A stretch of 64,000 nt of DNA from Rossellomorea arthrocnemi (GCF_904424705.1 NZ_CAJGBF010000002.1:248001-312000), one strand, 5' to 3'; positions 1 through 9,780 are shown, counted from the stretch's first letter. Notes: generated by a model not told the origin, from the sequence alone. A program made the numbers and translations.

Positions 1-165
1 AACATCGTTATCCCTGCAACGACGCACAGCTCTACAGAAATCTTCTCCTCTGATATAAGCTCTGACAGGAACTCTGAAGTTGTTATCGGAAGTACCGGCT
101 ACATCATTGTTTCTGCAACGGTCTGAAGCTCCACCTACATTATCGTTATTACGATAGCATCCCAT
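1..165 (-). CDS. Small Cys/Arg/Asn-rich protein, 3' end outside window
   Basis: The first 55 codons of a minus-strand gene run off the left edge. The ATG at 165 follows a very strong ribosome-binding site (GGGGGAGGTGAT, about five bases upstream). The visible protein is hydrophilic and rich in Arg, Asn, Asp and Cys (Cys at 3, 17, 44, 50), with a near-repeated motif RCRNNDV/RCRDNDV around residues 16-22 and 49-55. No membrane segment or signal peptide is visible. I do not recognise the family. Its position beyond spo0A and its cysteine-rich small-protein character would fit a spore-coat-type protein, but that is only inference. Confidence 0.6.
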   Translation of the reverse strand, partial: MGCYRNNDNVGGASDRCRNNDVAGTSDNNFRVPVRAYIRGEDFCRAVRRCRDNDV

Positions 166-452
166 GGTATCACCTCCCCCTATGTTGTTTTTGCACTACT
201 CTTTATCATATGTCGCCGGGGACAAGCTGTAAGGGCGAACTACTATATATAGAAAAAAGAGGCGATTGTTACTGGGTTGATGATACAGGGGAACACAGAA
301 AAAAAATTTATTGAAATGGACCCTATATTGGACAACGTGAAGCCTTACAAATGGTGGCCGCCAAAAATAAAACCCCATGAACTATAGGCTCAAAGGGTTG
401 TATACGATCGTACGATTCAGTTTGGAAGGTGAATGGACTATTCCTTACCCTT
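166..452. other. Intergenic region between spo0A and the edge gene
   Basis: About 290 bases hold no gene I can support. On the plus strand two short open frames abut across a run of eight A at about 299-306. They would join into one roughly 58-residue frame if a single A were removed. No ribosome-binding site precedes the only ATG (210), so I do not call it. The promoter of the edge gene should lie in this interval, but I see no convincing boxes. Confidence 0.4.
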
Positions 453-1232
453 TCATGAAGCCATATGTTCCAGACGAAGCTTATCAGCAACCATGGCAAT
501 GAATTCTGAGTTTGTTGGCTTAGCCTTGGACATGCTGACGGTGTATCCGAATAAAGAAGAAATGGAATCAATATTCCCTCTGCTCCAAGCCACTTCAATC
601 GCATGACGGATCGCCCGCTCCACACGTGAAGCCGTCGTATTGTATTTCTTTGCAATATCCGGGTAAAGGACTTTTGTGATGGAACCAAGCAATTCGATAT
701 CATTATAAACCATAGAAATCGCTTCTCTTAAATATAAATAACCTTTAATATGTGCCGGTACACCTATTTCGTGGATAATACTCGTAATGCTCGCATCAAG
801 ATTTCTAGGTTTTTGTTCTGTATTCATTCTGGATGAGGAAGGTTTTTTGATGATAGAGTTTGATTTTCCGCTAACTTGTCTAATATGACTCACTAGGTTT
901 TCCATATCGAATGGTTTTAATATAAAATAAGAAGCTCCGAGGTCTACAGCTTTCTTCGTAACATCTTCCTGACCGAATGCCGTAAGCATGATTACGTTCG
1001 GAATGCTCTTCTTTTCACGAAGCCGTTCCAATACTGCCAACCCGTCCAGATGGGGCATGATAATATCTAAGACCAGGACATCTGGATCGACTTCTTCTAA
1101 TAAATCCAAACAATCTTGACCATTATGAGCAATACCTACTACTTCCATATCATTTTGCGAAGCAATGTAGTCTTCCAATAATGACGTCAGTTCACGATTA
1201 TCATCCACAACACATACTTTAATCGATTTCAC
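453..1232 (-). CDS. spo0A: Spo0A, master response regulator of sporulation
   Basis: Spo0A is the DNA-binding response regulator that receives phosphate from the phosphorelay and switches on entry into sporulation. The 259-residue protein has a receiver domain (about residues 5-120) with the acidic pocket at D10-D11, the phospho-acceptor D56 in VLVLDIIMP and the lysine of FILKPF. A variable linker follows, and then the C-terminal domain that reads 0A boxes, with the very conserved [18 protein letters not shown] segment. I chose the GTG at 1232 because AGGAGG lies nine bases upstream and the product then starts MKSIKVC like the family. A TTG at 1250 would lie inside that ribosome-binding site. 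It is transcribed after spoIVB, behind a terminator, so it has its own promoter. Confidence 0.97.
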   Translation of the reverse strand: MKSIKVCVVDDNRELTSLLEDYIASQNDMEVVGIAHNGQDCLDLLEEVDPDVLVLDIIMPHLDGLAVLERLREKKSIPNVIMLTAFGQEDVTKKAVDLGASYFILKPFDMENLVSHIRQVSGKSNSIIKKPSSSRMNTEQKPRNLDASITSIIHEIGVPAHIKGYLYLREAISMVYNDIELLGSITKVLYPDIAKKYNTTASRVERAIRHAIEVAWSRGNIDSISSLFGYTVSMSKAKPTNSEFIAMVADKLRLEHMAS

Positions 1233-1292
1233 TACAGGTTTCCTCCTCAATCCTAATTAATTCTCTTCTGTAATTTTATTCTAAATTACTTT

Positions 1293-1419
1293 TTCGACAA
1301 TGCAACCTAAATTCCTTTTATTTTTGAAAAAAACTTGAAAATTATTATATTTTCTTTGATTTTCTAAAGATTTCTTTATATTTCGACCCTATTCGATATT
1401 CTGTCTCCTGTTTGTCGAA
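1293..1419 (-). promoter_or_regulatory. spo0A control region with two 0A boxes
   Basis: Two exact TGTCGAA 0A boxes are present, one on the minus strand at 1293-1299 and one on the plus strand at 1413-1419. A sigma-H-like -35 element (AGGAATT) lies on the minus strand at 1310-1316, ten bases upstream of the proximal box. Autoregulation of spo0A by Spo0A~P through such boxes and use of sigma-H are known in B. subtilis. The -10 element here is not clear, so the promoter call is moderate while the boxes are seen directly. Confidence 0.55.
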
Positions 1420-1497
1420 TATTCTTTATTTTAACAAGGAAATGTTCATTTTGGCAAACTGCCTTGCATGAAATGACACGATAATATTTCAAAACCA

Positions 1498-1548
1498 CAA
1501 AAAAAGAACCCTTATAAGTACCCGCAATCGGTACTTTAGTAAGGGTTT
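1498..1548 (-). terminator. Terminator after spoIVB
   Basis: An imperfect hairpin is read on the minus strand (AACCCTTACTAAAGTACC pairing with GGTACTTATAAGGGTT), followed by CTTTTTTT. It starts seven bases after the spoIVB stop and separates spoIVB from spo0A. Confidence 0.85.
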
Positions 1549-1554
1549 TCAAGT

Positions 1555-2844
1555 TCAACTAGCTCGGTTATGATCTTTTTTATAAATATCGATTCCTGCT
1601 TCACTCAGCATCCATTCAATGTGTACACCGTACCCGCTGGTCGGGTCATTGACAAATACATGCGTGACCGCACCGATGACCTTTCCGTTTTGGATGATCG
1701 GGCTTCCACTCATCCCCTGGACGATTCCACCGGTTTTCTTTAATAGCTCGGGATCAGTCACTTTCAAGACCATTCCCTTCGTTGCAGGGTATTTTTGTGG
1801 AATGGTGCTGACAATTTCTATGTCGTACATTTCAACTTCTTTCCCATCCACGACAGTCAAAATCTGCGCCGGTCCTTCTTTTACTTGGTGAGAAAGAGCG
1901 ATTGGCATTGGTTTATCCAACAAATCATTTTCAATCCTTTGATTTAATTCACCAAAGATCCCAAAAGGACTGTTCCGTGTGATGTTACCAATGACGTTTC
2001 GATCAGATGAAAAACGTGCTAATTTTTCTCCGGGTTTTCCATCCGACCCTTTTTGGATTGAGGTGACTTCTGAATTCACGATTTCTCCGTTCTCAACGAC
2101 AATCGGCTTCTTCGTATCCATGTCGGAAATGACATGACCCAATGCTCCGTATTTTTTGGACTTCGGATCATAAAATGTCATGGTGCCGATGCCCGCTGCA
2201 GAATCACGAATATACAGACCTAATTTATAGCTTTTTTCCCCTTTTTCTTTCAACGGAAGCAATTGTGTCTTCACTGTCTTTTGTTCACGCTTAATCACGA
2301 CGTCAAGAGATTTCGCTTCTTCTCCTGCCTTCTGAACAAAAGGAGCAACATCAGCAAGCTCTTCAATTTTCGTTCCATTTATTTCAGTAATCATATCCCC
2401 TACCTGAATTCCGGCCTTTTCGCCCGGGGACATTTTTCCATCATTTGTATCAACCAGATGATGACCAACCACTAACACCCCAACTGTATTTAATTTGACT
2501 CCTATTGATTGTCCACCAGGAATCACTTTGAAATCTTTCAGTACTTCAACATCGACCTTTTTAATGGGTAACCCGGCGAGCTCAAATACAACTTCGTCCT
2601 TACCTACAGAACTCCCTTGTATGGAGAGTTGCCCTTTACCTTCCTCTACTTGAACATGTTCATTATGCGACGAACCCATCGTCGTGACAGATGCAGCCTT
2701 GGGGAGAGCAACATGATCCCCTTCCATCAGTCTTACAGAGTTCGGTGTATCGATAATTTGTTGAACCGGTTTGTAAAAACCAATAAGACAAAGCGAAACA
2801 AGGAGAATTCCACCTATACATTTTCTTAACCAATCTAAACTCAA
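1555..2844 (-). CDS. spoIVB: SpoIVB, sporulation signalling serine peptidase (S55)
   Basis: SpoIVB is secreted from the forespore into the intermembrane space and cleaves SpoIVFA, triggering SpoIVFB-dependent activation of sigma-K in the mother cell. The 429-residue product has one N-terminal membrane anchor (about residues 8-27), a PDZ domain (about residues 100-180, including [13 protein letters not shown]) and the S55 peptidase domain with H237 (YGALGHV) and the catalytic S379 in GMSGSP. These positions match the family catalytic pair to within one residue. I use the TTG at 2844, ten bases after GAGGAG. A GTG at 2853 is too close to that site. A forespore-type promoter lies just upstream. 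Confidence 0.95.
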   Translation of the reverse strand: MSLDWLRKCIGGILLVSLCLIGFYKPVQQIIDTPNSVRLMEGDHVALPKAASVTTMGSSHNEHVQVEEGKGQLSIQGSSVGKDEVVFELAGLPIKKVDVEVLKDFKVIPGGQSIGVKLNTVGVLVVGHHLVDTNDGKMSPGEKAGIQVGDMITEINGTKIEELADVAPFVQKAGEEAKSLDVVIKREQKTVKTQLLPLKEKGEKSYKLGLYIRDSAAGIGTMTFYDPKSKKYGALGHVISDMDTKKPIVVENGEIVNSEVTSIQKGSDGKPGEKLARFSSDRNVIGNITRNSPFGIFGELNQRIENDLLDKPMPIALSHQVKEGPAQILTVVDGKEVEMYDIEIVSTIPQKYPATKGMVLKVTDPELLKKTGGIVQGMSGSPIIQNGKVIGAVTHVFVNDPTSGYGVHIEWMLSEAGIDIYKKDHNRAS

Positions 2845-2898
2845 TATATTCACTCTCCTCGCTTCTAATCCACACACACTAACTATTGGCTACAGTCT

Positions 2899-2928
2899 TA
2901 ATTTTGCCTTTTAAAGCCACATTTATAA
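2899..2928 (-). promoter_or_regulatory. Forespore (sigma-F/sigma-G) promoter of spoIVB
   Basis: The minus strand reads TTATA (2924-2928), a 15-base spacer, then GGCAAAATTA (2899-2908). The -10 element fits GGnnAnAnTR exactly and the -35 element differs from GYWTA only at the first base. Forespore transcription of spoIVB is established in B. subtilis, so the match is biologically consistent. Confidence 0.6.
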
Positions 2929-2940
2929 CTGGTAATCATG

Positions 2941-2972
2941 AAAAAAAAGCTACCCGAATTGGATAGCTTTTC
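2941..2972 (-). terminator. Terminator after recN
   Basis: On the minus strand AAAAGCTATCC pairs with GGGTAGCTTTT and runs into eight T residues. The hairpin overlaps the last codon of recN. Confidence 0.85.
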
Positions 2973-4680
2973 ATGTTTCTTTAATGGAACCTGCCAACTG
3001 TAGTAATTCTTTGGCATGTTCAAGCGTGAGATCTGTAATTTCCACCCCTGATATCATGCGGGAGATTTCCCGGATTTTGTCCTTCTCCCGGAGACGTTTA
3101 ACCATCGTACTCGTTCTGCCGCCTGACAATTTTTTTGAAATGAATAAGTGACAGTCGGCCATCGCAGCCACCTGTGGCAAATGCGAAATGCACATTACCT
3201 GGGAATGAACAGCCACCTGATAAATCTTTTCCGCAATGGCCTGTGCGACTCTGCCGCTGACACCAGTATCAACTTCATCGAAAATGATCGAGGTAATCCC
3301 CTGATGCTTAGAAAAAATGGTTTTGAGGGCAAGCATGATCCGTGAAAGTTCTCCTCCTGATGCCACCTTGGATAACGGCTTTAAAGGCTCACCGGGGTTA
3401 GTGGATATATAAAACTCCACCGTATCCCATCCATCCTTTTTAAATTGTTGAAAGGAGAAGGATTCATTCTCTCCGCTTTTCACGAATCGGACTTCAAATT
3501 TCGTCTTATCCATGTATAGCTGCTTAAGCTGTTCATGAATACTTCCGGTCAATTTCTTGGCCCATTGTTTTCTGGTTTGTGTCAGATTTTTCGCCTCAAG
3601 GGATAAATCCTTCTCGAGGGATTGTAATTTACTTTGTAGCTGTTCCACATGGGAATCTTTATTCGTGATCGTTTCAATTTCTTCTTCAATCTTTGAACTA
3701 TACGCAAGAATTTCTTCTACTGAGGATCCATATTTTCTCTTCAGACCGTTGATTTCATTCAACCTTGCCTCTATCATGTCCAAACGATTCGGCTCGAATT
3801 CCAGTTCATCCAACGCGCCCCTTACTTGATGGGCGGCATCTTCGAGTATATAATACGCATTCGAAACAGATTCCAGCGTCCTTTCATACTGAGCATCCAC
3901 TTCTGCAGCGGTCTCTAAATGACTCATGGCGAGTCCTGCCCAGTCCATTCCCTTTCTCTCACCCTGGATGCTGTCATAGGAAGTTTGAAGCGCCTCAAAA
4001 AGCCTCTCAAAGTTCATCAGTTTCCGCTTCTCTTCCTGCAACTCTTCATCTTCATTCAGTTGAAGATTCGCATCATGGATCTCTTTTAGCTGAAATTGAA
4101 TAAGATCCAGTCGGTGTGCCATCTCCTGCTCATTCTCATTCAGTCTGTTTAATTGCTTATAGATGGATAAATACTCTTTATATACTTGTCCATAACTCGA
4201 TAAGCCAGAGGTGATCTCATTGCCCCCAAATTGATCCAATAAGGAAAGATGCAATCCTTCATTCATGAGCTCCTGATGTTCGTGCTGCCCGTGAATATCG
4301 ATAAGTGATGCACCGATCTCCCTCATGATGGCGATCGTCACCAGCTTGCCATTGATTCTACACACACTTTTTCCCGTGCTCGAGATATCCCTTCTAAGGA
4401 TGATCATGCCTTCCTCGATTTCGATCCCGAAGTCAGCGGCTTTCTGAAAGCAAGGATGTGTTTCATTATCAAGAATAAATAACCCTTCAATTTCAGCCTT
4501 TTTCTCCCCATGTCGCACGTATTCCGAGGAGCCTCTCCCGCCAACCAATAAATGAATAGCATCAATGATGATTGACTTACCAGCACCGGTTTCACCAGAT
4601 AACACAGTCAAACCTTCTTCAAAAGAAAGGGAGAGGGAATCGATAATGGCGAAATTTTTGATAGATAGTTCTTGTAGCAA
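2971..4680 (-). CDS. recN: RecN, SMC-like DNA double-strand break repair ATPase
   Basis: RecN is an SMC-family ATPase recruited early to DNA double-strand breaks. The 569-residue product starts MLQELSIKNFAII and carries the Walker A motif GETGAGKS at residues 29-36. A central coiled coil rich in Glu, Lys and Gln spans roughly residues 150-350. The C-terminal ABC signature LSGGE-like segment (SGGELSRIMLALK) and Walker B (IIFDEVDTGVSG) complete the head. I chose the TTG at 4680 because a GAGGTGAAGG site precedes it and it gives the family N-terminus. An upstream start would add 33 residues unlike the family. It follows argR directly, as in B. subtilis. Confidence 0.96.
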   Translation of the reverse strand: MLQELSIKNFAIIDSLSLSFEEGLTVLSGETGAGKSIIIDAIHLLVGGRGSSEYVRHGEKKAEIEGLFILDNETHPCFQKAADFGIEIEEGMIILRRDISSTGKSVCRINGKLVTIAIMREIGASLIDIHGQHEHQELMNEGLHLSLLDQFGGNEITSGLSSYGQVYKEYLSIYKQLNRLNENEQEMAHRLDLIQFQLKEIHDANLQLNEDEELQEEKRKLMNFERLFEALQTSYDSIQGERKGMDWAGLAMSHLETAAEVDAQYERTLESVSNAYYILEDAAHQVRGALDELEFEPNRLDMIEARLNEINGLKRKYGSSVEEILAYSSKIEEEIETITNKDSHVEQLQSKLQSLEKDLSLEAKNLTQTRKQWAKKLTGSIHEQLKQLYMDKTKFEVRFVKSGENESFSFQQFKKDGWDTVEFYISTNPGEPLKPLSKVASGGELSRIMLALKTIFSKHQGITSIIFDEVDTGVSGRVAQAIAEKIYQVAVHSQVMCISHLPQVAAMADCHLFISKKLSGGRTSTMVKRLREKDKIREISRMISGVEITDLTLEHAKELLQLAGSIKET

Positions 4681-4794
4681 AACCTTCACCTCAAATAAAA
4701 AGGAACTTTTCCCTTGAAATTCGTAAAAGAAAAGCTTCCTATTGGATTTTGTATAAAGGGCCTTTAATGAAAGCCCCATGATATTTTTTCGCGT

Positions 4795-5244
4795 TTACAA
4801 CATATCTAAAAATCGTTCTGAAACGACTTTGGTTTCCATTTCCGTCCTGCAGATGATCAAACAAGTGTCATCTCCACAAATAGTCCCGAGAATCTCTTCC
4901 CAATCTAAATTATCAATCAAGGCCCCGATGGCATTTGCATTTCCAGGTAACGTTTTCATCACAAGCATATGTCCTGCCTGATCGACTTTCACAAACGCAT
5001 CAGTCAGTGTCCGTTTTAATTTTTGAAGTGGATTAAAACGCTGATCTGCCGGCAAACTATATTTGTACCTGCCATCCATCAATGGAACCTTGACCAGATG
5101 GAGCTCCTTGATATCCCTGGATACGGTTGCCTGAGTCACATTAAATCCCGCATTTTTCAGGCTCTCCACAAGCTCATCTTGCGTTTCCACATCTCTATTC
5201 GTTATAATTTCCCTGATTTTAATATGTCTTTGCCCTTTGTTCAT
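4795..5244 (-). CDS. argR: Arginine repressor ArgR/AhrC
   Basis: ArgR (AhrC) is a hexameric arginine-sensing regulator that represses arginine biosynthesis and activates catabolism. The 149-residue protein has the N-terminal winged helix with [18 protein letters not shown] (about residues 38-55) and the C-terminal arginine-binding domain with [14 protein letters not shown]. The chosen ATG gives [12 protein letters not shown], the family start. The preceding ATG at 5247 is equally well placed relative to AGAGGTG, so the start is uncertain by one codon. It leads the argR-recN unit. Upstream lies a repeat cluster and the tlyA terminator, so it probably has its own promoter within 5250-5335. Confidence 0.95.
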   Translation of the reverse strand: MNKGQRHIKIREIITNRDVETQDELVESLKNAGFNVTQATVSRDIKELHLVKVPLMDGRYKYSLPADQRFNPLQKLKRTLTDAFVKVDQAGHMLVMKTLPGNANAIGALIDNLDWEEILGTICGDDTCLIICRTEMETKVVSERFLDML

Positions 5245-5337
5245 CATGAACATGCACCTCTTACATTGTATTAAAGCCTGTATAAATATACCTCTACGCT
5301 TATGTTAGCCTATTTTGTGTGGAAGTACAATAAAAAA

Positions 5338-5460
5338 GAAAAGCAGAAGGGGCTTGCTCTGGGGCGACAAGCATAAGGCTAGTAACACGGAAAGGCGCTC
5401 TTTGCCTTTTTGGGTTACTAGCCTTATGACCTCGAGCCCCAAGCCCCTGGAGCTGGACAA
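5338..5460 (+). repeat. Hairpin repeat, copy A1
   Basis: A 123-bp imperfect inverted repeat with the conserved left edge (GAAAAGCAGAAGGGGCTTG), GACAAGCAT, an inner AAAGGCG/GCCTTTT hairpin and the right edge GGAGCTGGACAA. Its variable arms CATAAGGCTAGTAAC and GTTACTAGCCTTATG are perfect reverse complements over 15 bases. It lies between the tlyA terminator and argR. Confidence 0.85.
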
Positions 5461-5462
5461 TG

Positions 5463-5518
5463 AAAAGCAGAAGTGGCCTGTTCTGGGGCGACAAGCATAA
5501 GGTGAGTAACACTGAATG
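5463..5518 (+). repeat. Truncated hairpin repeat, copy A2
   Basis: Left half of a second unit (GAAAAGCAGAAGTGGCC...GACAAGCATAAGGTGAGTAAC), joined directly to A1. It breaks off before the loop. The right arm is missing, so it cannot fold like the complete units. Confidence 0.75.
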
Positions 5519-5660
5519 GTTTGTTCATAGCAACAGATGTTCAAGAAGTATTGCCCATTTTGGTCAATGCCCCGTATTATTTTCTAAATAATTGGATACA
5601 TCAAATTTAGTGAAAGGACTGTTTTATTTTCAAATCCATACTTAGGTCGATAGAGACATC

Positions 5661-5689
5661 AAAAAGCCACCCTCCGAAGAAGAGTGGCT
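5661..5689 (-). terminator. Terminator after tlyA
   Basis: AGCCACTCTTCTTCGGAGGGTGGCT read on the minus strand, followed by TTTTTG. It separates tlyA from argR, which in many bacilli are read together. Confidence 0.8.
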
Positions 5690-5694
5690 CTGTT

Positions 5695-6531
5695 TTACTG
5701 CTGAGTTCTCGCTTTTAATTGATGATGTGCTTCCTCAATCACTTCATCCGGAGTGTTGCCAGTAAGGGACTTTCCTTCTCCAACATCCCCCGACCATTTC
5801 AGATGGATGAGGAATTCAATATTTCCATCTCCACCTGTAATGGGGGAATAAGACAAGCCTGCAATATGATACCCTTCTTTAATGGCTAGAGTCATGATTT
5901 TCTCGATGACCATTTTGTGGACGGCAGGATCTCTTACGATGCCTTTTTTGCCAACCTGGTCCTTCCCTGCTTCGAACTGTGGTTTGATTAAAGCGACACA
6001 GTCCCCACCTGGTACCAATAATGTTTTCAGGACAGGCAATATCAAAGATAGAGAAATAAACGAGACATCTATGGATGCAAAACTTGGCATTTCCCCTTGT
6101 AAATCAGACGGGGTGACGTAACGGAAATTCGTTCTTTCCATCACAACGACACGTTCATCCTGCCTTAACTTCCAGGCTAGCTGGTTGTATCCCACATCAA
6201 GGGCATAAGACATCTTTGCTCCGTTTTGCAGTGCACAGTCCGTAAATCCTCCTGTGGATGCGCCGATATCAATCATCACTTTATCCCTTACATCCACATT
6301 AAAGACTTCCAGAGCTTTCTCAAGCTTTAAGCCTCCCCGACTCACATAAGGGATCACCTTCCCCTTCATCGTTAGGGGGATATCTTCACTGACTTTTTCC
6401 CCGGGCTTGTCTAATCTCATTTCATTGGAATAAACCAGACCCGCCATGACAGCCCGTTTTGCTTTTTCCCTTGTTTCAATTAATCCTCGTTCTACCAGCA
6501 GTACATCTACACGTTGTTTTTTTACTTTCAT
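5695..6531 (-). CDS. tlyA: TlyA family rRNA 2'-O-methyltransferase (YqxC)
   Basis: TlyA-family proteins join an N-terminal S4 RNA-binding domain (about residues 4-65, RVDVLLVERGLIETREKAKR) to an FtsJ-like methyltransferase domain. The SAM-binding loop is DIGASTGGFTDCAL and the conserved IDVSFISL and LIKPQFEAG motifs follow. Characterised members methylate rRNA cytidines, and the exact target here is not shown by sequence. The 278-residue length is normal. The ATG at 6531 overlaps the dxs stop region. A GTG one codon upstream is an alternative. It is the last gene of the dxs unit. Confidence 0.9.
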   Translation of the reverse strand: MKVKKQRVDVLLVERGLIETREKAKRAVMAGLVYSNEMRLDKPGEKVSEDIPLTMKGKVIPYVSRGGLKLEKALEVFNVDVRDKVMIDIGASTGGFTDCALQNGAKMSYALDVGYNQLAWKLRQDERVVVMERTNFRYVTPSDLQGEMPSFASIDVSFISLSLILPVLKTLLVPGGDCVALIKPQFEAGKDQVGKKGIVRDPAVHKMVIEKIMTLAIKEGYHIAGLSYSPITGGDGNIEFLIHLKWSGDVGEGKSLTGNTPDEVIEEAHHQLKARTQQ

Positions 6532-6533
6532 CA

Positions 6534-8426
6534 CTAGGCCCTTTTTTGTTTTTTTGGTGTGATCGTTAAAATGCGATCCACTATATTTTCTTTGGTCATA
6601 CCAATTTCGTTCAATAACTCTTTTACACTTCCATGCTCGATGAAGTAATCAGGAATACCGATGCGATCAATCACGGCGTCATGGTAGCCTTGTTCCTGTG
6701 CAAACTCAAGAACTCCACTCCCGAATCCACCTTGAAGCACTGCTTCTTCGATTGTCAGCACAGGCATTTCTTCTCCAAGGATGCTCTTCAGCATATTTTC
6801 GTCCATAGGTTTGATGAACCTTGCATTTACAACCCGAACCGAGAGTCCCTGCTTTTCAAGATCTGCAGCAGCCTCCATCGCCATTGGAATCGTCGTGCCA
6901 AAGGTCAGGATCGCTGCATCTGTTCCCTGCTTCAACACTTCCCACGTTCCAATCGGGATCGTACTCAGAGCTGGGTCCATCGGTACTCCATACCCATTTC
7001 CACGAGGGTAGCGCAAGGCGATCGGTCCATCATTATATTGAAGCGCCGTATTGACAAGGTGTTGACCCTCATTCTCATCCTTCGGCATCATGATTACCAT
7101 ATTAGGTAAATGTCTTAAAAAGGCGATATCGAAGACACCTTGATGGGTTTCACCATCAGCTCCTACTAAACCGGCCCTGTCGATCCCTATGAAGACATTT
7201 AAGTTTTGGCGGCAGATATCGTGAACCACCTGATCATACGCCCGCTGCAGGAAAGTCGAGTAAATCGCCAGAAATGGCTTCATTTCCTGAGTGGCAAGTC
7301 CCGCGGCAACTGTGGTAGCGTGCTGCTCGGCAATTCCCACGTCGAACATCCGGTCAGGGAATTCTTCAGCAAATCCGAGTAGTTTTGAGCCTACGGGCAT
7401 AGCTGGGGTAATCGCGACAATCCGTTCATCCTCACGGGCAACCTTTCGAACTGTCTCACTGACAAGACCGCTCCATGAAGGCGGTGCGTTCACCGGCTTT
7501 ATGAGATCGCCGGTGTCGATCTTATACGGTCCAGTGCCGTGCCAAGTCCCCTGTTTGTCTGTTTCCGCAGGGTGAAACCCTTTTCCTTTTTTCGTGATTA
7601 CATGTAAAAGGACGGGGCCTTTCGTTTTTTTCGCATATTGAATATTTTCGGACAGATCATTATAATCATGGCCATCGATCGGTCCGAGGTATGTGAATCC
7701 GAGCTCTTCAAAAAACATTCCCGAAACAAATAAATACTTCAAGCTGTCTTTTACCCGCTCCGCAGTACTCGCCAATTTACCGCCAACAGCCGGGATGCGC
7801 TTAAGGATATACTCCATCTCATCCTTCACCCAATTGTATTTTCCAGCTGTCCGAAGACGGCCAAGTACGCTATGAAGGGCTCCTACATTTGGAGCAATGG
7901 ACATTTCATTATCATTTAATACAACGATCATATCTTTCTTTTCATGACCGATGTGATTAAGTGCCTCAAGTGCCATTCCGCCCGTCAAGGCACCATCCCC
8001 TATCACCGGGATGATGTAGGAATCTTCTTTTTTCACGTCTCTGGCGATCGCCATTCCCATGGCTGCAGATAACGAAGTGGAGCTGTGCCCCGTTTCCCAT
8101 ACGTCATGTTCACTCTCATTGCGCTTAGGAAAACCGCATAACCCTTTATACTGGCGAAGTGTGTCAAATTGACAAGCCCTTCCGGTTAAAATCTTATGAA
8201 CATACGATTGGTGACCAACGTCCCAAAGAATCTTATCTTTCGGGCTGTTAAAATGTTTATGGAGGGCAACGGTTAATTCGACCACCCCTAAGTTTGGACC
8301 AATATGACCGCCAGTCTTAGATAGATTCTTGATTAAGAATTGGCGAATCTCCTGGCTGAGCACTTCCAATTGTTCATTCGACAAGCTTTTTATAAAAGAA
8401 GGCTCCTTTATTGATAATAAATCCAT
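6534..8426 (-). CDS. dxs: 1-deoxy-D-xylulose-5-phosphate synthase
   Basis: Dxs condenses pyruvate and glyceraldehyde 3-phosphate in a thiamine-diphosphate reaction, the first step of the MEP isoprenoid pathway. The 630-residue protein shows the thiamine-binding segment [15 protein letters not shown] and, further on, the transketolase-type central domain with the [11 protein letters not shown] segment and [15 protein letters not shown], then the C-terminal domain. The ATG at 8426 gives [11 protein letters not shown], the family N-terminus. A GTG three codons upstream lacks a spaced ribosome-binding site. It sits downstream of oapA and OLE RNA and near ispA, so two isoprenoid genes flank the RNA locus. 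Confidence 0.97.
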   Translation of the reverse strand: MDLLSIKEPSFIKSLSNEQLEVLSQEIRQFLIKNLSKTGGHIGPNLGVVELTVALHKHFNSPKDKILWDVGHQSYVHKILTGRACQFDTLRQYKGLCGFPKRNESEHDVWETGHSSTSLSAAMGMAIARDVKKEDSYIIPVIGDGALTGGMALEALNHIGHEKKDMIVVLNDNEMSIAPNVGALHSVLGRLRTAGKYNWVKDEMEYILKRIPAVGGKLASTAERVKDSLKYLFVSGMFFEELGFTYLGPIDGHDYNDLSENIQYAKKTKGPVLLHVITKKGKGFHPAETDKQGTWHGTGPYKIDTGDLIKPVNAPPSWSGLVSETVRKVAREDERIVAITPAMPVGSKLLGFAEEFPDRMFDVGIAEQHATTVAAGLATQEMKPFLAIYSTFLQRAYDQVVHDICRQNLNVFIGIDRAGLVGADGETHQGVFDIAFLRHLPNMVIMMPKDENEGQHLVNTALQYNDGPIALRYPRGNGYGVPMDPALSTIPIGTWEVLKQGTDAAILTFGTTIPMAMEAAADLEKQGLSVRVVNARFIKPMDENMLKSILGEEMPVLTIEEAVLQGGFGSGVLEFAQEQGYHDAVIDRIGIPDYFIEHGSVKELLNEIGMTKENIVDRILTITPKKQKRA

Positions 8427-8447
8427 GGGGTCCACTCACTTTCATCA

Positions 8448-9080
8448 CTAAATATTTTGTTTCTCTCTTTTATAACCCTTTTTCTTGTTTTTATCTTTTT
8501 TGTCTTTTTTATCTTTGATTATTACGATATGGAATCGATCTTCAAGGAATTGTAGAACTTTACCAACTCTAAATATTATATCCTTAGAATAGGTGATAGC
8601 AAACGTTTTTCCAAGTGCTTTGCCTCCGACTGTCAAAGATGCGATGATACTTGTCAGGGTTACGCTCACGATATACTCCCTCAAAGAGCCCCCTTCAAGG
8701 CGAAAAGAAATTGCCAGTTGAATGAGGACAATGGCAGAGGCGGTCCCGCTTATGATTCCTGAAATATCACCGATTACATCATTACAGAAGCTTGCGAACC
8801 GATCTGCGTTACGTACTATTTTAATTGAATATCTGGCCCCGTACACCTTTTTGGCTGCCATGGCATGAAAAGGGGTTTCATCAGCCGCTGTTGCAGCGAT
8901 TCCCAGCATATCAAAAAAGATCCCGATAAAGACGATGATCAACACGACTATGAGCCCTGTATACCATGCGACCCCATTTAGTACCATATTGGATGTAACT
9001 GAAAAAATAGCCGCTAACACAAATGTGATAACGGCAATGCTGACACTCCACTTTATTGAGTTTTTCATTGTTTCATTCAT
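8448..9080 (-). CDS. oapA: OapA, OLE RNA-associated membrane protein
   Basis: OapA is the membrane protein that binds OLE RNA and takes it to the membrane. Known OLE loci carry oapA immediately downstream of the RNA, as here. The product has two hydrophobic segments near the N-terminus (about residues 10-30 and 40-60), the highly conserved run FFDMLGIAATAADETPFHA, further hydrophobic segments around residues 120-165, and a very basic Lys-rich tail (KDKKDKKDKNKKKGYKR). The DUF21-like conserved run and its position identify it. The start is uncertain: the ATG at 9080 is chosen, but ATGs at 9068, 9095 and 9140 are possible and none has a strong ribosome-binding site. Confidence 0.88.
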   Translation of the reverse strand: MNETMKNSIKWSVSIAVITFVLAAIFSVTSNMVLNGVAWYTGLIVVLIIVFIGIFFDMLGIAATAADETPFHAMAAKKVYGARYSIKIVRNADRFASFCNDVIGDISGIISGTASAIVLIQLAISFRLEGGSLREYIVSVTLTSIIASLTVGGKALGKTFAITYSKDIIFRVGKVLQFLEDRFHIVIIKDKKDKKDKNKKKGYKREKQNI

Positions 9081-9156
9081 TATCGTTAAACACATCGTTT
9101 CTTGTGTAAATAGTTTGTTTATATGTAATTGGGGGGTCATATAAAGAGTAAAAATT

Positions 9157-9727
9157 GCAGCTTAGGTCCAGTAGGTTTTCCCAATCAGGTACCGGATGTT
9201 GCCATACCGGCGGTTTCCCATTAAACCCGACTTAGCTGCGTCACCACAAGCTAGACTGGATTACCACTTAGTCCGCACTATAATCCCCTTTATATGTCCG
9301 AATATGAACAGTCTAGGAGTTTTCCTCAACAGTCCTTAACGCAATCCTTAGCCTCTTTTGCAAAGAGGATTTCATATGGACGAAAAAGCACATATCAATG
9401 GCCAACTGATGTGTACCCTGTAACCATAATCCCCTCACTCTTCACTCAAGGCAGGCTACGCTGCTAGTGAATCATCACATCGCAGGTTCATACTTTGTTC
9501 TTATTGCATATGCTTGATGCCAGCATAAGAAACAAAGCCTCCGCGGCTCGCGGGTCAACGCCCACATGCCATTGTGGATCGCCCTCAAGCCTTACTCCCA
9601 GATATGACCCAAAGCTGGGCGCCTCAAGCCAATTCCAGGAACTTCATCGATGTGCCCTTTAGTGGATTTTTAGGCCCACCTTCAGGATTGGTGGACTGAC
9701 TAGAATACTGCACCACCCCAAAATTGA
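9157..9727 (-). ncRNA. OLE RNA (ornate large extremophilic RNA)
   Basis: A 640-base gap between ispA and oapA has no open frame but is GC-richer than ordinary intergenic DNA and full of local pairing. An example is CCTCTTTGCAAAAGAGG, a 7-bp hairpin at about 9352-9368. The order ispA-RNA-oapA-dxs is the hallmark of the OLE RNA locus, and a length near 570-600 bases fits the class. OLE forms a membrane ribonucleoprotein with OapA, and in Halalkalibacterium halodurans it is tied to cold, alcohol and magnesium stress responses. The 5' end is set about 11 bases below a sigma-A -10 box and the 3' end at the last structured segment. Both are approximate. Confidence 0.85.
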
Positions 9728-9737
9728 TTCTAATCGT

Positions 9738-9767
9738 ATTATAACATATGTTAAATCTTTTGCTCAA
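9738..9767 (-). promoter_or_regulatory. Sigma-A promoter in front of OLE RNA
   Basis: The minus strand reads TTGAGC (9762-9767), an 18-base spacer and a perfect TATAAT (9738-9743), placing a start near 9731. It lies inside the 40 bases between the ispA stop and the structured RNA, so OLE can be made independently of the upstream exonuclease/ispA transcript. Confidence 0.6.
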
Positions 9768-9780
9768 ATATAGAATGGAT

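Noticed and set aside
166..450. Small plus-strand gene broken by an eight-A run near 299-306
   Set aside because: Joining the frames gives a protein-like 58-residue sequence, but the first ATG (210) has no ribosome-binding site, so it is as likely to be chance.
9157..9740. Group II intron or other self-splicing element between ispA and oapA
   Set aside because: No intron-encoded protein, no domain V-type hairpin and no insertion into a gene. The gene order ispA-RNA-oapA-dxs fits OLE RNA instead.
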